A stretch of DNA of 64,000 bases from Chitinophaga sp. YR627. GTDB taxonomy: Bacteria; Bacteroidota; Bacteroidia; Chitinophagales; Chitinophagaceae. The stretch spans positions 620,001 to 684,000 of the forward strand of contig NZ_FOUX01000002.1 in assembly GCF_900114995.1 (NCBI RefSeq), in the 5' to 3' direction. Positions 8,683-17,207 of the stretch are shown here, one piece after another; position 1 is the first letter of the stretch, and each line of letters starts with the position of its first letter. Made by a program: the position numbers and the translations under genes. The notes under the pieces were generated by a model. It saw only the letters and a list, made by a program, of their open reading frames with translations, searched no databases and was not told the DNA's origin.

Positions 8683-10323
8683 TTATTTTTTTCGGGGTTT
8701 CCCTTTCCCGGATCTGCCGGTAGAAACTGGCTTCGGCTCATATACGATCAGCAGCATATTGTTCTGCTTCATATTCGTCTTAATGCTTACAAATCTACGT
8801 AAAGTGCCGGCCACAATACGCAACACTGCTGTATTGGGAGGAATGCTGCCCAGATTGTCCGCCACCATGATCAGGCGGTTCTCTCCTTCCTGCAGGGTTA
8901 CCTTCAGTTGCTGACGCTTCTTTTTCACCGGAAATCCTGTCACTACTTCCTGTCCGTTGAGACGGATAGAAATGCTGTCTCCATCTTCTGCCGCATCATC
9001 CCACAGTTCCAGCATGATCTCTGCTTCATCGACTTCAAATGTCTTTTCCAGCAAACTGTTCCTGCGTTCGGTGATACGTTTATCATCAATATGTTTCAGC
9101 AATACCGGTTTAACCGTATCCCATCCCGGAGGACCGGAATGCCTGCCTTTCAGGGTAGAGATATCACCATGCTGCGTGGCTGTTATTTCAGCGGTACTGC
9201 CACCTGACTGGTTATCATCGATGCCGGTTACAGCTGATTGTTGTCCGGTAGCAGTACCTGTTGTAGTCTCTTGTGTCGATACAACTTTCCCGTTTATGAT
9301 GGAAGGCCGGTTGCCTGTCGTATTCACACTGACAGTGTTTGATGTGCCCTGTTTGACATCAGCGCTTAGCTTATTAAGATTAACCTTTTGCGCTGCACTA
9401 TCTATAACAGGCTTACGTGGCACACGGTTCAGTTGTGCTACCAGGAAAGTAGCGTAGCGGTTGGGACGATCTGTGAAATCGTAAATGTATCCGCCGGTAG
9501 AACTTTTCACCCGGAATGCGCCCGTATTTGGCGGGAGGCGGCCATAGTTATCTGCAAATAAAGTAACGATGTTGATACCGGTATCCAGGGGCAACTGAAA
9601 CACCTTACCGGTTTCATTGATGTAGGCTTTATCCAGTAATACTTTTCCGTTATGCAATAGCGTCACGGTATCTTTATCGATCGCATCTTCATCTCTGATA
9701 GAAAGCGGTACAATGCTATCGTAAATATCTACTTTATCATAGATCCCAAAGTAGATAGAATCACCTTCAGGATGAAGTATACGTTGAATATCCTTATGTT
9801 GCCAGGGCGTATTATTTATTTTCTTCAGTGCGATTTCTTTCCGGGAAAGCAGTTCCCTCAGCAGGTCTTTCATGTATGCATATATCTCATCATCATCATA
9901 CAATCCCTGCATGTATAAGTCCTGCGAGTTGATCCACATACGCTGTACTGAAAGCTCCGGCGTACTCTTTGCCTCATAGCTCAATGTACCATTGAGATAG
10001 AGCATCCAGGCACCCAGCCGGAAAGGTGCTTCGGCAACAGGATATTTATTACGGCCAATCCCCAGTTGCCTGTCATTCTTCTTTGCCAGTAAGATTTCAT
10101 AAGTGCCTGAAAACGGTGGGTAGATCACCTTCAGCTGTGCAGGATATAAGGTATTATAGACAGGATTGCCAATCTGCAATTGCATTTTAATCCCTCCGGT
10201 AGTTGGCCAGGGTTTATAATCCATTGACCAGGTACCCACCCATTTATCTTTCTGGGCACTGGCAGTGAGCATACAGCAACAAAATACGATCAACAGGTAT
10301 ATAGGACGCAGTAAATACATCAT
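8683..10323 (-). CDS. Exported protein of unknown function with two copies of a beta domain
   Basis: No family was recognised. The 546-residue protein has a signal peptide (about 1-23, ending LTASAQ). Two segments look like copies of one domain: about 225-285 (VTLLHNGKVLL then LPLDTGINIVTLFADNYGRL and PPNTGAFRV) and about 445-515 (SIRLNGQEVV then GENRLIMVADNLGS and IPPNTAVLRI). The shared pattern is a charged strand, G-x-N, then ADN-x-G-x-x-PPNT. The linker at about 300-400 is Thr/Ser/Gln-rich and of low complexity. The C-terminus is very basic (GRSGKGKPRKK). It overlaps the ribD stop by 4 bp (ATGA), so translation is likely coupled. A surface or periplasmic role is inferred. Confidence 0.7.
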   Translation of the reverse strand: MMYLLRPIYLLIVFCCCMLTASAQKDKWVGTWSMDYKPWPTTGGIKMQLQIGNPVYNTLYPAQLKVIYPPFSGTYEILLAKKNDRQLGIGRNKYPVAEAPFRLGAWMLYLNGTLSYEAKSTPELSVQRMWINSQDLYMQGLYDDDEIYAYMKDLLRELLSRKEIALKKINNTPWQHKDIQRILHPEGDSIYFGIYDKVDIYDSIVPLSIRDEDAIDKDTVTLLHNGKVLLDKAYINETGKVFQLPLDTGINIVTLFADNYGRLPPNTGAFRVKSSTGGYIYDFTDRPNRYATFLVAQLNRVPRKPVIDSAAQKVNLNKLSADVKQGTSNTVSVNTTGNRPSIINGKVVSTQETTTGTATGQQSAVTGIDDNQSGGSTAEITATQHGDISTLKGRHSGPPGWDTVKPVLLKHIDDKRITERRNSLLEKTFEVDEAEIMLELWDDAAEDGDSISIRLNGQEVVTGFPVKKKRQQLKVTLQEGENRLIMVADNLGSIPPNTAVLRIVAGTLRRFVSIKTNMKQNNMLLIVYEPKPVSTGRSGKGKPRKK

Positions 10324-11378
10324 GCCGTCTTTTCCTCCTTTCTATTCCGGTAAAACAGTATCTGGTCACTTTCCAGTGTTTGTATTTCCTTCAGCAACGC
10401 ATATGGCAATACAGGCGCTTTCACGCCCTGAGCCGATGGATTATTCCCAATGATGACACGGGCTTCATCCCACAATCCTGCTGCTATCATTTCCCTTAAT
10501 ACATGCGCGCCTCCTTCTACCAGTGCGCTCAGGATACGTCTGCCATGCAGGATCTTCATCAGCTGCGGCAGCAAAGGCTGCGTAAAATCTGCTGTTACCA
10601 TTTCTGCTGTATCCTGCTTTCCTGCTTGTTCACCGGTGATGAACAAGGTGGCTGGTCCATGCCAGAGATGATAATCACGCGGTGTTTTTAACGTTCGGTC
10701 TATCACAATTCTGACAGGGTCTTTTCCTGTCCACAGACGGTTATTCAGGCGGGGATTATCCGCAACAGCGGTATTTGTCCCTACCAGTATGCCCATTTCC
10801 TCACTACGCCAGCGGTGTACAAGTCTGTCGGTCAGTGGATTGGAGATACGAACAGGTCGTCCGTCTGCCCCTGCCATAAAAGCATCTGCATTTTGCGCCC
10901 ATTTCAGTATGATATACGGCCGTTTTTGTTCATGGAATGTGAAAAAACGGCTGTTCAGTTCGCGGGCAGCAGCTTCCAGTACCCCTGTTCTTACAGTGAT
11001 CCCTGCAGCCTGCAACATCTCAATACCTTTACCCGCGACCTGAGAAAAGGTATCTACACAACCGATCACTACGGTGCTTATTTGTTGAGATACGATCAGT
11101 TCTGCACAGGGAGGCGTTTTGCCGTAGTGCGCACAGGGCTCCAGACTTACATACATCGTAGACGCCGGGATCAGGTGTTTGTCCGCCGGTTTTACAGAAT
11201 GCACACAATTCACTTCTGCGTGTGCAAAACCATACTGCCGGTGATAACCTTCACCAATAATACGGCCTTCATACACCAATACAGCCCCTACCATCGGATT
11301 GGGTGCTACATTTCCTGCCCCCAGCTTTGCCAGCTGCAGACATCTTTGCATGTAAAATTCATCAAGAGAGCTGTCCAT
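10320..11378 (-). CDS. ribD: Bifunctional riboflavin biosynthesis deaminase/reductase
   Basis: This cytoplasmic enzyme deaminates and then reduces the pyrimidine intermediate made by GTP cyclohydrolase II. The N-terminal cytidine-deaminase-like domain has the zinc motif HAE at residues 53-55 and PCAHYGKTPPC at 81-91. The C-terminal reductase domain begins near residue 150 (RPYIILKWAQNADAF) and includes the ALVEGGAHVLREM segment. The 352-residue length is normal. It is divergent from prmC with a 77-bp gap, and its stop overlaps the start of the unknown gene downstream. Confidence 0.94.
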   Translation of the reverse strand: MDSSLDEFYMQRCLQLAKLGAGNVAPNPMVGAVLVYEGRIIGEGYHRQYGFAHAEVNCVHSVKPADKHLIPASTMYVSLEPCAHYGKTPPCAELIVSQQISTVVIGCVDTFSQVAGKGIEMLQAAGITVRTGVLEAAARELNSRFFTFHEQKRPYIILKWAQNADAFMAGADGRPVRISNPLTDRLVHRWRSEEMGILVGTNTAVADNPRLNNRLWTGKDPVRIVIDRTLKTPRDYHLWHGPATLFITGEQAGKQDTAEMVTADFTQPLLPQLMKILHGRRILSALVEGGAHVLREMIAAGLWDEARVIIGNNPSAQGVKAPVLPYALLKEIQTLESDQILFYRNRKEEKTA

Positions 11379-11455
11379 GATCGCGTCTGATATTATACAT
11401 TTGTGTGCAAAAATATCGTTTCAGCAGGGATTTTCCCTGTAAGACCCATTTTTAT

Positions 11456-12316
11456 ATGACTATACAGACCGCCTTTACACATATCGTCACATCGCTGGAA
11501 CCCATACAGGGCCAGCGTGAAGCAGCCAATATCGCACATATCGTCATGGAGTATCTGACCGGTATGTCTAAAATGGACAGGATCGTGTACAAAGAACGGG
11601 AGCTGACAGAAGCACAGCACAAACAGTTGACCGACGCTGTAAAAGCATTGCTGGCTCATGAGCCTGTACAATATGTGATTGGTTCCAGCTGGTTCTATGG
11701 TATGGAGCTACAGGTAAATCCACATGTGCTGATTCCCCGTCCGGAAACAGAAGAACTGGTGGAATGGGTCGTACAGGATGTCCGTACCGCATCACTCCCC
11801 CATCCCCGGATACTGGATATCGGTACCGGCAGCGGTGCCATTCCGCTTGCCATCAAAAAGGAACTGCCACAGGCCCTGGTACAGGCAGTAGATGTAAGTG
11901 AAGGCGCCTTACAAACGGCAAAGGATAACGCTGTAAAGCAGCAACTGGACGTTACTTTTGAACTGGTAGATATTCTTGATAAAACAGCATGGGCACATCT
12001 GCCGGTGTTTGATATCATTGTGAGTAATCCACCGTATATCTGTCAGCGTGAAAGCGCGGATATGCAGGAACAGGTGGTATCATACGAGCCTTCTCTGGCT
12101 TTATTTGTGCCGGATGAGGACGCACTGCTGTTTTACCGGGAAATCGGGTTAATGGGGAAAGAGAAGTTGCGGAGTGGCGGAGCCTTGTATTTTGAGATCA
12201 ATGAGGCGTTTGGGAAAGAGACAGCAGCAGTGTTGGAAGGTATGGGATATGCGGAAGTGGAGATTAAGAGGGATCTGTTTGGGAAGGAGCGGATGGTGAA
12301 GGGGGTGTGGAAATAA
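11456..12316 (+). CDS. prmC: Release factor glutamine N5-methyltransferase
   Basis: It methylates the Gln of the GGQ motif in release factors RF1/RF2. The ATG at 11456 gives 286 residues and a normal N-terminal helical domain; an in-frame ATG 51 bp upstream would add a poorly fitting extension. Visible motifs are EPVQYVIGSSWFYG (69-82), IPRPETEELV (93-102), the SAM-binding DIGTGSG (121-127) and the substrate motif NPPY (191-194). A small hairpin (CAGGG-ATTTT-CCCTG, 11425-11439) lies in the leader 17 bp before the start. Confidence 0.93.
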   Translation: MTIQTAFTHIVTSLEPIQGQREAANIAHIVMEYLTGMSKMDRIVYKERELTEAQHKQLTDAVKALLAHEPVQYVIGSSWFYGMELQVNPHVLIPRPETEELVEWVVQDVRTASLPHPRILDIGTGSGAIPLAIKKELPQALVQAVDVSEGALQTAKDNAVKQQLDVTFELVDILDKTAWAHLPVFDIIVSNPPYICQRESADMQEQVVSYEPSLALFVPDEDALLFYREIGLMGKEKLRSGGALYFEINEAFGKETAAVLEGMGYAEVEIKRDLFGKERMVKGVWK

Positions 12317-12438
12317 TAATTTCCCCTTGGCAGAATCTTCCCAACTACGTATATTCACATATCATCAGGTTTTACCATTAATCGCAACACAGCCAACTAG
12401 ACAAGTTAGATCCATAATCCAATGTAAACACCCTACCA

Positions 12439-12774
12439 ATGCATCTGTCACTAGCCAATCAGCTAAAGACCCTCGTACACCTGCGTGAGTCTTTGCAACA
12501 ACAGTATTTATTTACGGAAGAAGACCGTAAAGAATTCAGGAATACGCTCCTTAAAACCTGTATCGCACTTGCCTACTGTGCATTTATGTGTCAGAACACA
12601 CACGTAAAAGGAGTACTGAAAAAAGAAATTTCCTCTATTTTTAAGATCTATCAGCACACTTCCACCGAAAACAATACCGCCCTGCAAAAGCAGAGAGGAT
12701 ATATCCTGGGCGCTATCAATGCCAGTGTTAACATCGTAAAAACGTTTGAGGACGCTACACTGGTTGAGTGTTAA
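12439..12774 (+). CDS. Small helical protein of unknown function
   Basis: The 111-residue product matches nothing I recognise. It has no signal peptide and is predicted almost wholly helical, rich in Leu, Gln, Lys and Glu, with five Cys of which two lie in CAFMC. It reads as a cytoplasmic protein. The coding call rests on an uninterrupted frame, normal composition and a terminator-like hairpin just after the stop. It converges with the 315-residue helical protein, also unknown, so the two may belong together. Confidence 0.6.
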   Translation: MHLSLANQLKTLVHLRESLQQQYLFTEEDRKEFRNTLLKTCIALAYCAFMCQNTHVKGVLKKEISSIFKIYQHTSTENNTALQKQRGYILGAINASVNIVKTFEDATLVEC

Positions 12775-12810
12775 AACTCAAACAGAAAACGGGCGGAGCA
12801 ATAATAATCC

Positions 12811-12832
12811 GGGGCAACAAGACTATTGCCCC
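12811..12832 (+). terminator. Hairpin terminator after the 111-residue gene
   Basis: GGGGCAA (12811-12817) pairs perfectly with TTGCCCC (12826-12832) across an 8-nt loop, then ATTAGTTTT. It is placed between convergent genes and best oriented for the plus strand. Confidence 0.7.
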
Positions 12833-12865
12833 ATTAGTTTTACAATGAAACCCCAACATGCGTGA

Positions 12866-13813
12866 TTAGTTCAAACAATGCCCCTGAGATTGGGTCATCA
12901 CATCCAGCCTGATCATACTTTCAAAGCAATCCAACTCACAACTCAGCCATTCCAGTAATATATCTTTTAAGGGCATCTGATAAACGTCGTATGCGATCTT
13001 CTTCTCCGTCACATATTTATTGATCGTTCTTTGCTGTGTGATGATCTTCGTACATTTCTCACGATGAGAACGCTGTTCGTTGATCTCATCATCCATCACA
13101 CTGATCAAATAATTTATATAAGCCGTACTATTAAAATTGATCCGTTGTAATAAGCTGTGTAACTGGGCTTCCATAACAACTGTTGCCAGGACCTCACCAG
13201 TCTGCGTAAATGAGCGCAGTTGCTTCATTAATTTTTCTAAATAGGTTTTCTTCCGCAAGGTAACGAGCTCTTTTTCTTCGTTATCCGATAGCAACTGTAA
13301 CAAAGGTTTGGTAACGATATCCCTTAGTACATCTCCAATTCCACGCATGCGTGGAGTATCCATAATCAACGGGAGCTGTTCACGCGCCCGTTTCGACAAT
13401 GCGATCCGTTCACCTGCAGGAATACTGATGTCGTGATCTATATAGCGGGTGAAGTTCCGCTCAATGTAATGTAACCCTGACAGAAGACTCTGATAAAGAT
13501 ATTTCAGGAGGTACACCGTATCTTGTTCCTCCGGTAATTCAGTATCCTCCTGATACTGAACAGGAATAAATGAAAACACTTTATCCATTAACGCAATTAA
13601 CTTTCCCTGGTGCTTACGGATCGCTACCAATGTTTCGCTTTCAGTCTTTAACTCTTCCGTGAAAAAGATAAAGTTTGTTTTAATCGCTCTTCTGTGCCGG
13701 GATCCACCGTACAAAACAGCTTCAATAAACTCAGTCCGTAATTCTTTACTTTCTTCAAATTCTTCATCCAATGCTACATTGATAATCTGCTCGAAGTACA
13801 TTAATGTGTTCAT
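12866..13813 (-). CDS. Helical protein of unknown function
   Basis: No family was recognised in this 315-residue protein. It has no signal peptide or membrane segment. Nearly all of it is predicted helical with many charged residues, for example MDDEINEQRSHREKCTKI near residue 240, which suggests a cytoplasmic bundle or coiled-coil protein. It has the look of a scaffold or partner rather than an enzyme, since no conserved catalytic pattern stands out. It lies downstream of the LytTR regulator on the same strand, 260 bp away, with a strong hairpin between them that could be a LytTR terminator or part of this gene's leader. Confidence 0.65.
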   Translation of the reverse strand: MNTLMYFEQIINVALDEEFEESKELRTEFIEAVLYGGSRHRRAIKTNFIFFTEELKTESETLVAIRKHQGKLIALMDKVFSFIPVQYQEDTELPEEQDTVYLLKYLYQSLLSGLHYIERNFTRYIDHDISIPAGERIALSKRAREQLPLIMDTPRMRGIGDVLRDIVTKPLLQLLSDNEEKELVTLRKKTYLEKLMKQLRSFTQTGEVLATVVMEAQLHSLLQRINFNSTAYINYLISVMDDEINEQRSHREKCTKIITQQRTINKYVTEKKIAYDVYQMPLKDILLEWLSCELDCFESMIRLDVMTQSQGHCLN

Positions 13814-13896
13814 AATAATGAATGTTTAAAAGGTCAATAATAAAATCAAAACTGAAGGCAATAGTTTGTCATTAACAATAGCAGCTAACTACTATC

Positions 13897-13949
13897 ATTT
13901 TATAAAATCATTTATCATCACCTGGCTGCAGCGTGCTACCAGCCAGGTG
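13897..13949 (-). promoter_or_regulatory. Palindrome and 10-bp hairpin in the gap between the LytTR gene and the 315-residue gene
   Basis: CACCTGGCTG (13919-13928) and CAGCCAGGTG (13940-13949) form a perfect 10-bp stem with an 11-nt loop. Ten bases to the left, ATTTTATAAAAT (13897-13908) is a perfect 12-bp palindrome. On the minus strand the stem is followed by ATGATAAATGATTTT, which is not a clean T run. It could terminate the LytTR transcript or act in the leader of the downstream gene. Confidence 0.5.
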
Positions 13950-13985
13950 TGATCTATAAATCAGATTGATAAAGCAATATTAAAG

Positions 13986-14114
13986 ATGATTCAGCCTACC
14001 ACAAATAACAAACCGTACAAACAGGTTAAAATGGTTCATAAAGGCCGGAAATCGCCCTACGAATATCCCGTCGTTAAACTGGCAGCAGGTAACGGGCATA
14101 AAACTCCTTCCTGA
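13986..14114 (+). CDS. Possible 42-residue basic peptide, antisense to the LytTR 3' end
   Basis: An ATG at 13986 opens a 42-codon frame ending TGA at 14112-14114. The peptide begins MIQPTTNNKPYKQ and is strongly basic (several Lys/Arg/His), with no signal peptide. It overlaps the last 41 bp of the LytTR gene on the other strand. No clear promoter was seen. It is listed only because small peptides next to LytTR regulators can be meaningful; chance is the more likely explanation. Confidence 0.15.
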   Translation: MIQPTTNNKPYKQVKMVHKGRKSPYEYPVVKLAAGNGHKTPS

Positions 14115-14418
14115 AATTCTCACTCAGGGGCAGCGACTCTTTACTTATTGTAATTGTGTGATTGTTCTTTTCAAGAAAGTCAATATGGGTGATACTGACC
14201 AGATAATTTCTGCTGATGCGGCAGAAGTGAGTGGGAGGAAGCATTTCCTGTAGCCTGGACATGCTTAATTCAAAGGGAACTGTACTACCGTTGACGTACT
14301 TTATAACTATATAAGCGCCATCTACTTTTGCATAAATAATATCTCGTAAGATGACGGGTTTATAAATATTGCCTTTGTGGGGAAGTAATATTGGTTTGTC
14401 CAGAATATGTTCGTACAT
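14074..14418 (-). CDS. Stand-alone LytTR DNA-binding protein
   Basis: The 114-residue protein is a LytTR domain with no receiver or membrane part. Seen are the first strands (ILRDIIYAKVDGAYIVIKYVNG), the helix-strand core LSMSRLQEML and the hallmark FCRISRNYLVSITHIDFLEK, followed by LPLSENFRKEF. LytTR domains bind imperfect direct repeats near promoters of virulence, competence and bacteriocin genes. Lacking a receiver domain, it must be controlled by level, by a partner or by a ligand. It may be translated together with an overlapping 81-codon frame upstream. The target could be the inverted repeats nearby. Confidence 0.88.
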   Translation of the reverse strand: MYEHILDKPILLPHKGNIYKPVILRDIIYAKVDGAYIVIKYVNGSTVPFELSMSRLQEMLPPTHFCRISRNYLVSITHIDFLEKNNHTITISKESLPLSENFRKEFYARYLLPV

Positions 14419-14605
14419 AAGATAAGTTGTGAAGGTTGAAAGAAGGGAATAACATACGGGAGAAATGGTTTAGGCCTGCTAGGGAATATAGTAGTAGGGA
14501 TAGTCGTAGGTTGGAAAAATAAGATACAGTTAATGCGCTCAGGGCAACAGTGGACATAGGAGAATTCATGGCAATAGCATTAGGAATGAAAATTGAATAG
14601 GTCAT
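14360..14605 (-). CDS. Possible 81-residue leader ORF overlapping the LytTR start
   Basis: This frame begins at ATG 14605 and ends 59 bp inside the LytTR gene in another frame. A promoter-like pair (TTG, 17 bp, TAAACTTG at 14647-14640) lies 34 bp upstream. The product begins MTYSIFIPNAIAMNSP and has a hydrophobic middle (LSALTVSYF, LSLLLYSLAG). It could be a secreted or signal peptide, a translated leader coupled to LytTR, or noise. The part that overlaps LytTR is probably only a shadow. Confidence 0.25.
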   Translation of the reverse strand: MTYSIFIPNAIAMNSPMSTVALSALTVSYFSNLRLSLLLYSLAGLNHFSRMLFPSFNLHNLSYVRTYSGQTNITSPQRQYL

Positions 14606-14639
14606 TTTGAGTTGATTTTGGGTGGGTATAACTATACTG

Positions 14640-14667
14640 CAAGTTTATGAAAAAATAATAATTACAA
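14640..14667 (-). promoter_or_regulatory. Candidate promoter of the LytTR transcript
   Basis: On the minus strand, TTG at 14667-14665, a 17-bp AT-rich spacer and TAAACTTG at 14647-14640 fit the Bacteroidota -33/-7 pattern with one -7 mismatch. Confidence 0.4.
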
Positions 14668-14687
14668 GATCAATTTGACACTATTTT

Positions 14688-14789
14688 TTTTCCGGAAAAC
14701 ATCTTTCTATAGTCTGATAGTACTTATGCTGTGTCAATGCTTCGATTTCAAGGCAGGACTAGCGGAGGATAAGTATTATCAGACTATAG
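14688..14789. repeat. 21-bp inverted repeat with structured loop, next to a 12-bp palindrome
   Basis: The arm at 14707-14727 pairs with 14769-14789 over 21 bp with one G-U wobble and no gap. The 41-nt loop (14728-14768) can fold again: GTC...GAC closing TGCTT/AAGGCA. Immediately left, TTTTCCGGAAAA (14688-14699) is a perfect 12-bp palindrome. No T run follows either way, so a classic intrinsic terminator is unlikely. It lies in a 390-bp stretch (14419-14808) that otherwise holds only the LytTR promoter and the possible 81-codon frame. Confidence 0.6.
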
Positions 14790-14808
14790 CACGACTGTAA
14801 TTTAGCAA

Positions 14809-16158
14809 TTAATCAAACTTATACCCTACAGAAAACCTGGCAAAAGGATAAATTTCTGCTACATTCCGGAACCCTTTATAAAACCCGTTTAACGTATACT
14901 GACCTATCCCCGCAGCGAGTGTAAAATCTTTTACAATCCGCACTCTTACATCTGCCGATAATGTATTCAATATAAAAGAAGAATTATTTCCATTCACTGT
15001 TTTAAAACGACTGCCTTTATAATTCAGCTCCGTTTCAAAACGGTTATTTACATTTAAAAATACGCTTGTCGTCAGACTAATACCCGGACCGTAATCATAG
15101 TTACGTCCTTCGCCATAATAAAGATACTTATCCGGAACGGCGCCTAACACAACAATCCCACTTCCTATTTCGGTGTAGAGTTTCGTTTTCCCTTTTCTAA
15201 ACCAGTCTGATAATAGTCTGAATGTGAAACTCTGCCCGCCATATTGAAATGCATTATTCTTGATGAAATCATAATTCATCGTTACTGAATAAAGATGCAG
15301 CTGATCAGGACTCTCCTGCAGCGTCCATGTCTTCAATGCACCGATCACCTGAACAGTATTCAGATAGGTTGAATCACCACCGCCTGCTTCTATCTGTGCA
15401 TAAAAGCTTTCAAATGGGATATTGGAAGGTTTATACCTGTCGCCATAAAGCAGACGTAACCGAAAATACAGTTCATTATTCCCCTTTGTATATTCATTCA
15501 GTGTACGGATATTAAAATGGCGCGTACCAATGTTCAGATAAACAGCCAATGCTGTGCTATCAGTATCACCATATACCCGTCCCCAGTTCCCATCAAGAAT
15601 GCGATTTAATCCGTTCACCGGATTAATAACCAACGCTACGACTTCCTGTAACTGGCGTTTCATTCCCACGGCGCCGTTGTTTACAATCTTATTGGCAATA
15701 CGGTAAGTCATCTCACCTAATGCGATCCCTCCCAGACTGGTATTAATAAAATCATTGGGAGCGGGGAAATGCGTCTCACCTGCTATTTCCCAGAGAAAAC
15801 TACCCGCGAAAGCCGCAGGCGCAGACTGCCAGAAAGAATAACCATTTGTGCGAAATGTACTGTAATATAAATTACCATGATAGGGGTGTGCAAACTGGTT
15901 TGTCTTAAAATTATTATCATCCCATTCCCAGCTGGATGGTTTTAGATTGGTACCGATACTTTTAAAACTCACTTTTGCAAATTCAGCTTTTCGTACAAAG
16001 CGATTGAACGACCAGGGCAATAATTCTGTAATGACAAGTTCGCCGGCAGCTCTGAGAAATTTCTTTTTCACCGGACGAGCAGTATCTCCTCTTAGCTGGG
16101 AGAAACCCTGCAAAGCAATAACAGACAATAGTATGCTACAAAATATTATCCTTCCCAT
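14809..16158 (-). CDS. DUF3943-type outer-membrane-associated protein
   Basis: The 449-residue protein has a signal peptide (about 1-20, ALQGFSQ). The DUF3943 signature region is at about 85-170: WEWDDNNFKTNQFAHPYHG, then YSFWQSAPAAFAGSFLWE and FINTSLGGIALGEMTYR. The C-terminal half is a run of alternating strands ending in SVGYKFD, a typical outer-membrane barrel terminus. The family function is unknown. Its ATG overlaps the stop of the DUF4421 gene by one base, so the two are coupled, and it is the last gene of a four-gene operon. Confidence 0.8.
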   Translation of the reverse strand: MGRIIFCSILLSVIALQGFSQLRGDTARPVKKKFLRAAGELVITELLPWSFNRFVRKAEFAKVSFKSIGTNLKPSSWEWDDNNFKTNQFAHPYHGNLYYSTFRTNGYSFWQSAPAAFAGSFLWEIAGETHFPAPNDFINTSLGGIALGEMTYRIANKIVNNGAVGMKRQLQEVVALVINPVNGLNRILDGNWGRVYGDTDSTALAVYLNIGTRHFNIRTLNEYTKGNNELYFRLRLLYGDRYKPSNIPFESFYAQIEAGGGDSTYLNTVQVIGALKTWTLQESPDQLHLYSVTMNYDFIKNNAFQYGGQSFTFRLLSDWFRKGKTKLYTEIGSGIVVLGAVPDKYLYYGEGRNYDYGPGISLTTSVFLNVNNRFETELNYKGSRFKTVNGNNSSFILNTLSADVRVRIVKDFTLAAGIGQYTLNGFYKGFRNVAEIYPFARFSVGYKFD

Positions 16159-17207
16159 CAGTGAAATACTTTATCCATTTTCTTACTGATAAATCTGGGA
16201 GCTGACAGTCGTACACCAACGAACAATTGAAAAAATACACTCACATCCTGATCCACTACAGTAGACAATCCCTGTGCATATCTGGCGGAATAGGCACTGA
16301 GATAAGTGCCTGTGAATAGACGATGACCATTATACCCAAATCCAAATTTGGCATCCCATTGATAGATAGGGCCACGATTATTAAACGTAAAACGTTCCGG
16401 GCCTATTCTCGTAGTTACTTTGTAAAAGATATAACCAAATGAAGGTGTAAATCCACCAAACGCATACAGTGATCTTTTGACAACGAACGTATGCTGATAG
16501 CCAGCTCCCAGCATTAATTGCACATTCTGCGATTTCTGCGTAGAATAAGTGCCCTGCGTACGGTTATCGATGATATCATACTTGTATAATATTTTTGGTA
16601 TAAACGCGCCTGCACTTTTCATTTGCCGCTCTGTCTGAGAGATGATAGCTGGTAGCGAATGTCTGGCGTTCGTATTATACCCTGTCTGCCCCTCAAAACG
16701 GGTTACATGCATGGCAGGCACCTGAAAATAAGGATCTCCCGGTTGCCAGTCGGGCCGGTAATCCTTTGTATTCTCCAGATAATAACCTTTAGTGTGTGAA
16801 AAATACAGGTCTGTGAACCAGTTTCGAAAATTCAGACTGGTGCCTAACCCGATACCTGATGTACGTCCTTTTTCATCGTCATCATTATTGCCGGGTAAAA
16901 AATGCGGGACATAGTTGATGTAGAATGAAATAAATCTGTAATTCACATAAAGGCGGAATAACTCCGATGGATTAGGTTGTAACACCTGCCTGACACTATC
17001 GGCCTGTAACACCAATGCATCAGCTGTATTGATGAGGGCTAACTTAATGTTGATCTGATCACTGAATTTTTCAATCCATCCACTGTCAGACGGGTTTCTA
17101 CGAAAGGCGGTATCCTGGGCAATAACCAGTCCGCTATAAAGCAACAAAATCAGCAACAGGGTACTATTCAACAACCATAACCGACCTCTCATTCGCCGGC
17201 CATGCAT
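16158..17207 (-). CDS. DUF4421-type putative outer-membrane barrel protein
   Basis: The 349-residue protein has a signal peptide (about 1-30) and then a beta-strand-rich body. Typical DUF4421 segments are SDQINIKLALINTADALVL, LYVNYRFISFYINYVPHFLPGN and GIGLGTSLNFRNWFTDLYFS. Family members are predicted outer-membrane barrels of unknown role in Bacteroidota. It overlaps the upstream DUF2846-like gene by 19 bp and the downstream DUF3943 gene by 1 bp, which suggests one complex or pathway. Confidence 0.78.
   Translation of the reverse strand: MHGRRMRGRLWLLNSTLLLILLLYSGLVIAQDTAFRRNPSDSGWIEKFSDQINIKLALINTADALVLQADSVRQVLQPNPSELFRLYVNYRFISFYINYVPHFLPGNNDDDEKGRTSGIGLGTSLNFRNWFTDLYFSHTKGYYLENTKDYRPDWQPGDPYFQVPAMHVTRFEGQTGYNTNARHSLPAIISQTERQMKSAGAFIPKILYKYDIIDNRTQGTYSTQKSQNVQLMLGAGYQHTFVVKRSLYAFGGFTPSFGYIFYKVTTRIGPERFTFNNRGPIYQWDAKFGFGYNGHRLFTGTYLSAYSARYAQGLSTVVDQDVSVFFQLFVGVRLSAPRFISKKMDKVFH

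Noticed and set aside
10815-11390. A 191-codon frame opposite ribD
   Set aside because: It is antisense to a clear riboflavin enzyme and rich in Cys/Tyr/His, typical of a shadow frame.
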